Shown here: piece by piece, positions 7,724 to 14,828 of the stretch
Layout: the number at the start of each line of letters is the position of its first letter
Position numbering within the stretch: the stretch's first letter is position 1
Assembly: GCA_903925435.1 (NCBI GenBank)
Contig: CAIYFF010000105.1
Location: 1 to 17,863, forward strand
Direction: 5' to 3'
Origin: an uncultured Planctomycetota bacterium
Lineage (GTDB): Bacteria > Planctomycetota > UBA1135 > UBA2386
Length of the DNA stretch: 17,863 nt
Program-made: the position numbers and the translations under genes
Notes under the pieces: generated by a model
Told to the model about the DNA's origin: nothing
The model's input: the letters and a program-made list of their open reading frames with translations, nothing else
The model's database searches: none

Positions 7724-8725
7724 GTGCCTGGGCCATTCCACGCGAAGTTGCATACCTCGTTCCAGGACCTCATCGCCTCCCGCGAGAGCTTCTTGCTGAC
7801 CGGTCACGAAAACCCGGACGGCGATTGCCTCGGCGCCGAGACGGCACTGTTCCACTTGTTGCGCGCGCTCGGCAAGGACGTCGCGATCGTCAACCCCGAC
7901 CCGCTCGGTCATCCGTTCGACTTCCTCGCAGAGAAGGCGCCGTTCTCATTCGCGACCGCGGATAGCCCGCTGCCGAAGTTCGATGTCGCGGTGCTGCTCG
8001 ATTGCTCGCAGCTGTCGCGAACGGGCGCTCTGGCGCCGCGATTGCGCGCATCGGGCGCCACGATCGCGGTGATCGACCACCACGTCGGCAGCGACCACGG
8101 CGACGGCTCGGTCTGCTACGTCGATTCCAAGGCTGCTGCGACCGGCGCGCTCGTGCGGCGGCTCTACCGCGAGTTCGGCGTGCCGCTGCCACTCGCGGCG
8201 GCCGAAGGCGTGTTCTTGTCGCTCGTGATGGACACCGGCTGGTTCCGTTACTCCAACACCGACGCAGAAGTGCTGTCGATGGCCGCAGAACTCGTCGGCA
8301 TGGGCGTCGACTCGAGCCGCATCTACGACGCGATCTACCGTCGCATGCATCCCGAGACCGCGGCGGTTCTCGCTCAGTGCCTGTCGCGCCACGAGCTGCG
8401 CCTTTCCGGCAAGCTCGCGATGGTGCCGATCGACAAGACGCTCAACGAGCGCTGCGGCCACATCAGCTTCGACACCGACCTCGTGATCGACCCGCTGCGT
8501 TCGCTGCTCGGCGTCGAAGTGGTCGCGATCCTGAAGGAGCGCTTCGACGGCGTGGTCAAGGTCTCGATGCGCGCGAAGGGCGACGTCGATGTGCAGCGCA
8601 TCGCTGCAACCTTCGGCGGCGGCGGCCACAAGAAGGCGGCTGGGGCAGCGATTCCAGGCGGCCTCGGCACAGCGATCCCGGCGCTCGAGGAGCGCGTGCG
8701 TCAGGCCATCGCGGAGACCCGCTAG
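7724..8725 (+). CDS. nrnA: DHH/DHHA1 phosphoesterase, NrnA-like oligoribonuclease/pAp phosphatase
   Basis: The 333-residue protein has the full DHH-DHHA1 layout of NrnA. In the DHH domain: TGHENPDGD (H28, D32, D34), D93 in VLLDCSQ, the signature D118-H119-H120, and D170 in LVMDTGWFRYSNTD, together the usual two-metal centre. The C-terminal DHHA1 domain carries the substrate-binding GGGGHKKAAG (298-307). NrnA enzymes degrade 2- to 5-mer RNAs to mononucleotides and dephosphorylate 3'-phosphoadenosine-5'-phosphate in the cytoplasm; they replace Orn in many bacteria. Length fits the family. The start is uncertain: GTG at 7724 or TTG at 7748, which would begin LHTSFQDL closer to the family's usual N-terminus; neither has a clear Shine-Dalgarno. 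The gene is first behind the promoter at 7668-7696, and its stop overlaps the ribosome binding site of the next gene. RecJ-like or cyclic-dinucleotide (GdpP/pde2-like) activity is a less likely alternative. Confidence 0.88.
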   Translation: MPGPFHAKLHTSFQDLIASRESFLLTGHENPDGDCLGAETALFHLLRALGKDVAIVNPDPLGHPFDFLAEKAPFSFATADSPLPKFDVAVLLDCSQLSRTGALAPRLRASGATIAVIDHHVGSDHGDGSVCYVDSKAAATGALVRRLYREFGVPLPLAAAEGVFLSLVMDTGWFRYSNTDAEVLSMAAELVGMGVDSSRIYDAIYRRMHPETAAVLAQCLSRHELRLSGKLAMVPIDKTLNERCGHISFDTDLVIDPLRSLLGVEVVAILKERFDGVVKVSMRAKGDVDVQRIAATFGGGGHKKAAGAAIPGGLGTAIPALEERVRQAIAETR

Positions 8726-8730
8726 GAGAA
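8724..8730 (+). promoter_or_regulatory. Strong ribosome binding site overlapping the nrnA stop codon
   Basis: AGGAGAA lies 6 nt upstream of the GTG at 8737 and overlaps the TAG stop at 8723-8725. It fixes the phosphoesterase start, and the overlap suggests that ribosomes finishing the upstream gene feed the next. It is the best Shine-Dalgarno sequence in the window. Confidence 0.7.
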
Positions 8731-8736
8731 TCCCGC

Positions 8737-9486
8737 GTGTCGTTTGCGATCGTCTCGGACATCCACAGCAACCTCGAAGCGCTCGAGAGCGTGTTCTCGC
8801 GCATCGATGCGTTGGGAGTCCGGGAGGTCGTCTGCCTTGGCGACGTGGTGGGCTACGGCGCAGATCCGCTGCCGGTGACGCGCCTCGTCATGCAGCGATG
8901 CAAGTGGACGATCCTCGGCAATCACGACTGGGGCTTGTTCCACGATCTCGACGACTTCAATCCGCTCGCGCGCGAAGCGCTCTACCTCTCGCGCCGTCGG
9001 ATGAAGCCGAGTTGGGTGCTGCCGGGCAGGCGCGCCGCCTACGAGTTCTTGCGGCGCTTGCCCGAGCGCATGCAGGACCACGGCTGCTTGTTCTTCCACG
9101 GCTCGCCGCGCGACCCCGTGATGGAATACGTGCTGCGCAGCGACGGGTTCTTGGAGCCCGAGAAGATGCAGTCGATCTTCTCGACCATCGATCGGCCCAC
9201 GTTCGTCGGCCACACGCATTGGCCGGGCATTCACCGCGGGGACTTCAAGTTCACGCAGGCCACCGATGAGAACCGCGAGTTCGACCTGCACGGCGAGCCA
9301 TGCATCGTCAACGTCGGCAGCGTCGGCCAGCCGCGCGATGGCGATTCGCGCGCAGCGTTTGCGGTGGTGGACCGCGGCCGCGTCGAGATCCACCGCGTCG
9401 CCTATGACCTGCGCCGCACGCAAGCCAAGATCCTCGCCGCGGGGCTGCACCCGGTGCTGGCCGAACGGCTCGAGCGTGGCAAATGA
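8737..9486 (+). CDS. Calcineurin-like metallophosphoesterase, YfcE/MJ0936 type
   Basis: The 249-residue protein has all metal-binding motifs of calcineurin-like phosphoesterases: DIHSN (D8, H10), GDVVGYG (D36), GNHD (61-64), FFHGSPRD (H121) and GHTH (158-161), then NVGSVGQPRDGD (192-203), typical of the compact YfcE/MJ0936 subgroup. These enzymes hydrolyse phosphodiesters such as cyclic nucleotides or bis-pNPP with two metal ions; natural substrates are mostly unknown. The GTG start at 8737 is set by an AGGAGAA 6 nt upstream. The same frame is open further upstream inside nrnA, but that extension has no homology-like motifs. The stop overlaps the cutA start in ATGA. Standing next to an oligoribonuclease/pAp phosphatase suggests a shared role in nucleotide or RNA-fragment turnover, which is inference only. 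Confidence 0.88.
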   Translation: MSFAIVSDIHSNLEALESVFSRIDALGVREVVCLGDVVGYGADPLPVTRLVMQRCKWTILGNHDWGLFHDLDDFNPLAREALYLSRRRMKPSWVLPGRRAAYEFLRRLPERMQDHGCLFFHGSPRDPVMEYVLRSDGFLEPEKMQSIFSTIDRPTFVGHTHWPGIHRGDFKFTQATDENREFDLHGEPCIVNVGSVGQPRDGDSRAAFAVVDRGRVEIHRVAYDLRRTQAKILAAGLHPVLAERLERGK

Positions 9487-9857
9487 GCGCGCACGGCGAC
9501 GTCGTTGTGGTGCTCAACACGGCGCCTGCGCGCGCGGATGGCCAAAAGCTCGGCGCGCACGAGCTTGCGGACGCGTTGCTGCGCGAACGGTTGTGTGCCT
9601 GCGTCAACGTCGTGCCGGGACTCGTCTCGCACTATTGGTGGCAAGGCGCGATCGAGCGTTCGGAAGAGGCGTTGCTCGTCATCAAAACCGCGCGTAGCCG
9701 CGTGGCCGAACTGACGGCTCGACTCGTGTCGCTGCATCCATACGAGTTGCCCGAGGTTCTCGTGCTCGAAGCATCCGGCGGGCATGTGCCATACCTCGAC
9801 TGGGTGCGGCGCGAATCGTCCGCGCCAGAAGGTCGCGCGCCGGAGGCTTCCGCGTGA
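9483..9857 (+). CDS. cutA: Divalent-cation tolerance protein CutA
   Basis: The 124-residue product is a CutA1 protein, a small ferredoxin-like fold that forms very stable trimers. Family landmarks are all visible: LCACVNVVPGLVSHYWW (37-53), EEALLVIKT (61-69), HPYELPEVL (85-93) and GGHVPYLDW (99-107). C38 and C40 may bind copper. CutA was linked to divalent metal tolerance in Escherichia coli, although that role is disputed. A Pro/Ala/Glu-rich tail of about 15 residues extends past the normal end. The ATG at 9483 overlaps the preceding stop (ATGA) and the stop overlaps the next start (GTGA), so it is likely translated through coupling on both sides. Sitting immediately before a transporter is worth noting. 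Confidence 0.92.
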   Translation: MSAHGDVVVVLNTAPARADGQKLGAHELADALLRERLCACVNVVPGLVSHYWWQGAIERSEEALLVIKTARSRVAELTARLVSLHPYELPEVLVLEASGGHVPYLDWVRRESSAPEGRAPEASA

Positions 9858-11428
9858 GTGATCACGGCAAGGAAGCGGACGTTCACTTTGGCCGCCTGCT
9901 CCTCGCCGCCGCCATCGGCGCGATCGCCTACGCGTTGTCGTTCCGATTGCCGTTTGCTGCGGGCATGGATCCGCGGCCCGGTTGCACGGTGATCGGCGTC
10001 ACCGCGCTCACGATCACCGCGTGGATGTCGCACGCGATGCCGCTCGGCGCCGCGTCGCTGCTGCCCGTCGTGCTGTTGCCGATGCTCGGGGCAGTGGGAA
10101 TGCCCGACCTCGTGCGCGGCTACAGCGACCCGATCCTGTGGCTGTTCGGCGGCGGCTTCGTGCTCGCGCAAGCGATCGAGAAGTGGGGCCTGCATCGACG
10201 GCTTGCGCTGCGCGTGGTCGCGCTCGTCGGTCCGCATCCGCGACGCCTCGTCGGCGGCTTCTTCTTGGTCGCGACTGCGATCTCGCTGTTCATCAACAAC
10301 ACGTCGGTCGCGTTGATGCTGCTCCCCATCGGTTGGGCGTTGGCGGATCGGGTGCGCGCAGCGGGTTCGCTCGATGCCCGCGCAGCATCCAACTTCGGCG
10401 CCGGCGTGATGCTCGCGATCGCCTACGGCGCATCGATCGGCGGTGTCGGCACGCCGATCGGCACGGCGCCAAACCTCATCTTCTTCCTCAACTACCAGAC
10501 GCTCGTCGAGAAGGGCGCGCCGGCGCTCTCGTTCTTGCAGTGGTCGCTCGCGTTCGCGCCGTATGCGCTGCTGCTCGCCGCGGGATTCTCGTGGCTGATG
10601 ACGCGCTATCTGCTGCCGTTGCCCGCAGGGCGCATGAAGGCGGGCGATGAGATCCTCGCCGAAGCGCGCGACTTGCCGCAGATGTCGACGCCGGAGCGCC
10701 GCGTCGCCTGGCTGTTCTTCATTGCCGTGCTGCTCTGGGTTACGCGCGGCGACGTGCGAATCTCCGAGGACACGGTCGTCCACGGTTGGGCGCACTGGCT
10801 GCGGCCAGCCAAGAGCCGCGATGACTTCTTGCCCGATGGTTTGGTCGCGATCCTCGTCGCGATCGCCGCGTTCTTGGTGCCGTCCGGCGGTCGCAAGGAC
10901 GAGCCGCGCCGGATCATGGATTGGGCGACTGCGCAGAAGCTGCCCTTCGACATCCTGTTCCTGCTCGGCGCTGGCATCGCGCTCGCGCGTGCATTCGACC
11001 CGACCGGCGTGTCCGCGGCGTTCGGCGAACTGATGCGGCCATGGATCGGCTCGCTGTCGCCGATCGTGCTCGTCTCCGCAATCGCCGCGGTCATGCTGCT
11101 GTTGTCCGAAGTCGCGAGCAACACCGCGATCGCATCGCTGTTCTTGCCGATCCTCATGCAGGGCGCGCTCGCGTCCGACATGGACCCGCGATTCCTCATG
11201 CTGCCCGCAACGATTGCCGCGAGCTGCGGCTTCATGCTGCCGATCGCGACGCCGCCGAACACGATCGTGTTCGCGAGCGGGCATCTGCGCACGGGCCAGA
11301 TGGTGCGCGCGGGCTTCGTGCTCGATGTGCTCGCGATCGCGCTCTTGATCGCGATGCTCTGGCTCTTCGTGTTCCCGATGCTCGGCATTGATCCGTCCGT
11401 GAAGCCCGCATGGATGCCCACGAAGTGA
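9854..11428 (+). CDS. DASS/SLC13-family anion:sodium symporter
   Basis: The 524-residue protein is a polytopic inner-membrane transporter of the divalent anion:Na+ symporter family (SLC13, VcINDY-like), which imports dicarboxylates, citrate or sulfate. Its two inverted repeats are recognisable: LFINNTSVALMLLPI (145-159) with TPIGTAPN (200-207) in the first half, and SEVASNTAIASLFLPI (418-433) with TPPNTIVFASG (466-476) in the second. The first tip motif reads Asn-Asn-Thr where SNT is usual; the second is a canonical SNT. Roughly a dozen hydrophobic segments are present, split by a hydrophilic linker at about 255-285 and another near 300-325. The GTG start overlaps the cutA stop (GTGA). The substrate cannot be told from sequence. 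Confidence 0.88.
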   Translation: MSDHGKEADVHFGRLLLAAAIGAIAYALSFRLPFAAGMDPRPGCTVIGVTALTITAWMSHAMPLGAASLLPVVLLPMLGAVGMPDLVRGYSDPILWLFGGGFVLAQAIEKWGLHRRLALRVVALVGPHPRRLVGGFFLVATAISLFINNTSVALMLLPIGWALADRVRAAGSLDARAASNFGAGVMLAIAYGASIGGVGTPIGTAPNLIFFLNYQTLVEKGAPALSFLQWSLAFAPYALLLAAGFSWLMTRYLLPLPAGRMKAGDEILAEARDLPQMSTPERRVAWLFFIAVLLWVTRGDVRISEDTVVHGWAHWLRPAKSRDDFLPDGLVAILVAIAAFLVPSGGRKDEPRRIMDWATAQKLPFDILFLLGAGIALARAFDPTGVSAAFGELMRPWIGSLSPIVLVSAIAAVMLLLSEVASNTAIASLFLPILMQGALASDMDPRFLMLPATIAASCGFMLPIATPPNTIVFASGHLRTGQMVRAGFVLDVLAIALLIAMLWLFVFPMLGIDPSVKPAWMPTK

Positions 11429-13140
11429 CTCCGGCCGCAACGCGCAGCGCCTTGGTCCGACTTTGGCTCGGCGCGTTCTTGGCCATGCTTTGCGTGGCGC
11501 ACGGCAACTTCGAGAACCTCGATTCTGCGTTCACGATGCAGGGCGCGCGCGCATTCGTGCGACGCGGCGACTCCGGCTTGCTGCAGCAGAAGGACGGCGG
11601 CGATTCGATCGCCGAGATCGCGGCCGCGGGCTACATCGCGCAGAACAGCGGCAAGGCGTTCGGCAAGACGGGCAACGACGGCGTGCATCAATACGTGTGG
11701 TTCCCGATCGGGCACCTCGCGCTCATGGTTCCGGTCGTGGCGCTCGGCGAACGGGTCGCGGCCTCGTTCCCCGAGATCGAAGATCGCTACAAGGCGCGCG
11801 TCGGCAATGACGCGACCTATGCGGAGGGGCAGTTCGTCATCCAGCAAGCGCTCGTCGCGATGACGCTGCCGGCGTTGTTCGGCGCCTCGACGATCGTGCT
11901 GTTGTTCTTGATCGCGCAAGCGCTCGGCGCCAGATCGCGCGAGTCGCTGCTGTGCGCGTTCGCGATCGGCGTCTGCACGCAGTGTGTCTCGTTGTTCCAC
12001 GAGACGTTGTCCGACGGACCGGGCCTCACGTTCGTGCTCGCTGCGTTGCTCGCGATCGTTCGCGCGCTCGGCGCCGGTCCCGCGCCGTCGTGGCGGGCGA
12101 TGGTCGTTGGAGGACTCTGCGCCGGCGCTGCGGTGCTCACGCGCTACCAGCATGCGTTCGTCGTGCTCGCGCTCGGCGCATGGCTCGCGGTCGCGGCGTT
12201 GCGGCCTTCGGCTCCTCGGCAACTGCGCGCGCGCCTCGTGCAGTTCGCGCTCGGCGGCGCGCCGATGGCGGCGATCCTGTTCGCGGCCAACATCGCGCGC
12301 TTTGGCTCGCCGATGACGACCGGCTATCCGCCGCCGCTGTCGTGGTTCGACACGCCGCCGTGGATCGGCTTGCCCAAGATCCTGTTCGCCGCGGGCAAGG
12401 GCATCCTGTGGCTGTCGCCGCTGTTGTGGCTCGGGTTTGTCGCCGCGCGTCGCTCTGCGTCGGTCCCGCGGTTCCGCGCGCTCGCGTGGACGCTGTTCGC
12501 GATCCCCGTGTTGATGTTCAGCTGCACGAACGGCTGGCAATCGGGCCAATGCTGGGGCGTGCGCTATGTGACCGCCGGCGTCGTCGCGTTCTTGGCACTC
12601 GTGCTGCCGCAGTCGCGGCCGTGGTCGACCTCGCCACGCGCGTTCCGATGGCTCTGCGTCATCGGGCTGTTCTGCGCCGTCACGAGCGTCCTGGCGCCGA
12701 CGCGCGGCCACAACCAACTCGCGGGGCAAGCCGTGCTCGCCTACTACGAGGACGGGCACAAGAAAGGCCTCATCGACGACGCGGACCTCGCGTCGGTGCG
12801 CGCGGACCAGGCCGACAAGTTCTTCACGATGCCGCGCTACAGCCCGCTCGACGCCAACTGGCGCTACGCGTGGCTGTGCGCGACTGGCGCGTTTGAGGAC
12901 GAGAACGGCAACCCGAGGCACGGCGCGCCTGGATCGGTTGCGCCGCTGTTCTCGCACACGAGCCAGGACCCTCAGCGCTTGCTCGCGCCGATCCACTTCG
13001 AAGATCGTGGCTTCCGTTGGCTGTGGTTCGTGCTCTGGGGCGAACTGCTGTCCGTGCCGTGGTGGGCGTTGCTCGCTCCGCCGCTGCTCGCTGCGCTGCT
13101 GTTGCTCTGGTCGTTGCCGCGCGCGCTGTCGAAAAACTGA
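11410..13140 (+). CDS. Polytopic membrane protein, GT-C-glycosyltransferase-like
   Basis: The product has 576 residues and about 11 to 13 hydrophobic segments, the first at about 15-31 and the last at about 536-570. After the first segment comes NLDSAFTMQGARAFVRRG (36-53), which resembles the luminal loop with a catalytic acid (D38) found in GT-C lipid-linked-sugar transferases such as ArnT and mannosyltransferases. GWQSGQCWGVRY (375-386), ahead of a late membrane segment, recalls the W-G-x-R-Y pattern in related families. The soluble loop at 435-535 is unusual. Two starts are possible: ATG at 11410, or GTG at 11425, which would recreate the GTGA overlap used by the upstream gene. I list the longer form. 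It probably transfers sugars to an envelope polymer, but the family assignment is tentative. Confidence 0.75.
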   Translation: MDAHEVTPAATRSALVRLWLGAFLAMLCVAHGNFENLDSAFTMQGARAFVRRGDSGLLQQKDGGDSIAEIAAAGYIAQNSGKAFGKTGNDGVHQYVWFPIGHLALMVPVVALGERVAASFPEIEDRYKARVGNDATYAEGQFVIQQALVAMTLPALFGASTIVLLFLIAQALGARSRESLLCAFAIGVCTQCVSLFHETLSDGPGLTFVLAALLAIVRALGAGPAPSWRAMVVGGLCAGAAVLTRYQHAFVVLALGAWLAVAALRPSAPRQLRARLVQFALGGAPMAAILFAANIARFGSPMTTGYPPPLSWFDTPPWIGLPKILFAAGKGILWLSPLLWLGFVAARRSASVPRFRALAWTLFAIPVLMFSCTNGWQSGQCWGVRYVTAGVVAFLALVLPQSRPWSTSPRAFRWLCVIGLFCAVTSVLAPTRGHNQLAGQAVLAYYEDGHKKGLIDDADLASVRADQADKFFTMPRYSPLDANWRYAWLCATGAFEDENGNPRHGAPGSVAPLFSHTSQDPQRLLAPIHFEDRGFRWLWFVLWGELLSVPWWALLAPPLLAALLLLWSLPRALSKN

Positions 13141-13166
13141 TCAAGTCTTCGGCGCAGCGGATCGAT

Positions 13167-14792
13167 ATGGGACCACCCCCGGTTCCCTCGGTCCCCCCGA
13201 TGACGATCCTGCCGCTGCTGTTCGCCGTTCCATTGGCTGCTTTGCTCGCGCAGGATCCTGCGCCGCGCAGGGACTTCATTGAGCTCGTAGGCGGCGAGAT
13301 CCTCACGGGCCGCATCCTGCAGGAGCGCGGCAACTACGTGGAGATCGAACTTCAGCAGGGCTGCGTCGTCGGCTTCCGCACGGCGCAGATCGCGTCGATC
13401 CGCCGCGGCGAGGCCCCGGCTGCCGCGCCCGTTGCGGCTGCGATCCCGTCGCGCGACGAGTGGTTCTTGCTGCACGACGGCTCAGGCGCGTCGATCGGCA
13501 CGCTGCACTGCACGGTTGCGACGGACAGCAAGGGGATCACGCAAGCGCTCGAAGAGTGGGAGTTCGCATCGGGAGAACGCACGGCGCACTTCACGTCGAT
13601 CGCGCGCACGGACGCTGCCATGCGGCCGATCGACTGCTACTTCCGCGAACGCGTGCTCGAGAACGCGCAGATCGGCTCGCCGCTCGACCCGATGGCCAAG
13701 CAAGTGCGCGTCCGTTCCGAGCGCATCGTCGAGGCCCGCGTCGAAGGCGACCGCCTCGTCGTGTCGCGGCTGTCGCCGACCGACAAGAAGGAGCGCTCGA
13801 TGCCCTTCCCGTCGGACGCCACGTTCTCGCTGCTTGCGCGCGAGTTGCCGCGGCGGTCGCGCCCGGGCCAGCCCACGGAACACATCGTCTTCGACCCTGC
13901 GGCTGAGGATCTGCGCACGGTCACGTTTGGCGGTTCGCTGCGTCGTCTCGTCGAGATCGGCGGGGAGCAGCGCCATGTCGAAGAGATCACGGAGCAAGGT
14001 CCCGACGGTCGCAACGCCACGTGGTTCGATGCCGCGCAGGGCGCGGTTCGTCGCGAGGTCAGCGGTCCTGCGCTCGTCGCCGTGCGATGCGACGCCGCCG
14101 TGGCAAAGAACCAAGTGGGCCTCCAACGCGTGGACCGGCCGTTCACCGCGGAGTCAGGTCGCGCGTTCGGGCTCTGGATTCCCAATCCTGCATGGCAGGC
14201 AGAGGCCGCCGAGCGCGGCGTGGCGCTGCGCATGCGACTTCGCGACGCGACGATCACGCTGTCTCGCCTCGACGCGCTCGATTCCACTTCGTCGCTCGAT
14301 GCCGCAGCGCAGGCCGTGGAACGCTGGTCGGCGCTCGCGCATCCAAAGCTCGTGGTCACGTCGCGCGCCGAGCGTTCGCTGCGTTCGAATCGCGCCGTGC
14401 AGATCGAGACGAGCGGCGGCAGCGGCAACCGCGAATTCCGCGCGCGCATGGTCGTCGTCGAAGGCTCGGACGGATTCCTCGTGCTGCGCTGCGCCGCGCC
14501 GAGCAGCGCCTGGGACGAACTCGAAGCCGACTTTGAAGCCGCGGCTCTGCGCATCGAGCGCACGCGCGAAGCGGTCGCAGCGCTCGAAGGCAAGAAGCCA
14601 TCCGACGAGAAGGCGACCGACGCGTCGGTTGCCCCTGCGGCGCCTGCTGTGGAGCCTGCGCCGATGGAGTCCGCATCCGCCGAGCCCGCGCCCATCGAGC
14701 CCACGCCTTCGCGTGCGGAAGTTCGCGATGCGGCGATGCGCGGCAAGAAGGGTCGTGTGCTCGTTCCCAAGCAGGACGGCGACCAGCGCTGA
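13167..14792 (+). CDS. Exported protein of unknown function with Sm-like N-terminal segment
   Basis: The 541-residue product (start at 13167) begins with a hydrophobic segment, ILPLLFAVPLAALLA (14-28), that looks like a signal peptide, although no Lys/Arg precedes it; an ATG at 13200 would give a shorter version. Residues 36-80 (IELVGGEILTGRI, then QGCVVGFRTAQIASI) have the hydrophobic/Gly spacing of an Sm-like beta-barrel strand set. The middle (about 100-330) is beta-rich with no known motif. Residues 330-462 resemble an effector-binding or LpqN/PsbP-like fold, ending FLVLRCAAPSSAWDELEADF. The last 75 residues are Ala/Pro/Glu-rich, ending in a basic stretch (GKKGRVLVPK). The gene follows the membrane protein by 26 nt, so co-transcription is possible. 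It converges on the YifB gene with only 15 nt between stops. Third codon positions are G/C-biased throughout, supporting a real gene. Confidence 0.8.
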   Translation: MGPPPVPSVPPMTILPLLFAVPLAALLAQDPAPRRDFIELVGGEILTGRILQERGNYVEIELQQGCVVGFRTAQIASIRRGEAPAAAPVAAAIPSRDEWFLLHDGSGASIGTLHCTVATDSKGITQALEEWEFASGERTAHFTSIARTDAAMRPIDCYFRERVLENAQIGSPLDPMAKQVRVRSERIVEARVEGDRLVVSRLSPTDKKERSMPFPSDATFSLLARELPRRSRPGQPTEHIVFDPAAEDLRTVTFGGSLRRLVEIGGEQRHVEEITEQGPDGRNATWFDAAQGAVRREVSGPALVAVRCDAAVAKNQVGLQRVDRPFTAESGRAFGLWIPNPAWQAEAAERGVALRMRLRDATITLSRLDALDSTSSLDAAAQAVERWSALAHPKLVVTSRAERSLRSNRAVQIETSGGSGNREFRARMVVVEGSDGFLVLRCAAPSSAWDELEADFEAAALRIERTREAVAALEGKKPSDEKATDASVAPAAPAVEPAPMESASAEPAPIEPTPSRAEVRDAAMRGKKGRVLVPKQDGDQR

Positions 14793-14797
14793 CCGAT

Positions 14798-14828
14798 CGC
14801 GCGGCGACTACGCAGTCGTCATCGCGCG
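14798..14828. terminator. Possible hairpin at convergent gene ends
   Basis: CGCGCG (14798-14803) plus GCGACT (14804-14809) can pair with AGTCGT (14814-14819) and CGCGCG (14823-14828), with a 4-nt loop, one G-T wobble and a 3-nt bulge. It spans the end of the leftward YifB gene and the short gap after the rightward gene. No U-tract follows in either direction, and CG runs are common here, so it may be chance. Confidence 0.25.

Noticed and set aside
8002..8736. In-frame extension of the phosphoesterase upstream into nrnA
   Set aside because: The extension is Arg/Gly-rich with no motif and overlaps nrnA's conserved DHHA1 coding; AGGAGAA fixes the start at 8737.
9632..11440. 602-codon minus-strand frame over cutA and the DASS gene
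   Set aside because: It is rich in Arg, His and Glu, a typical antisense shadow. The rightward frames carry full CutA and DASS motifs.
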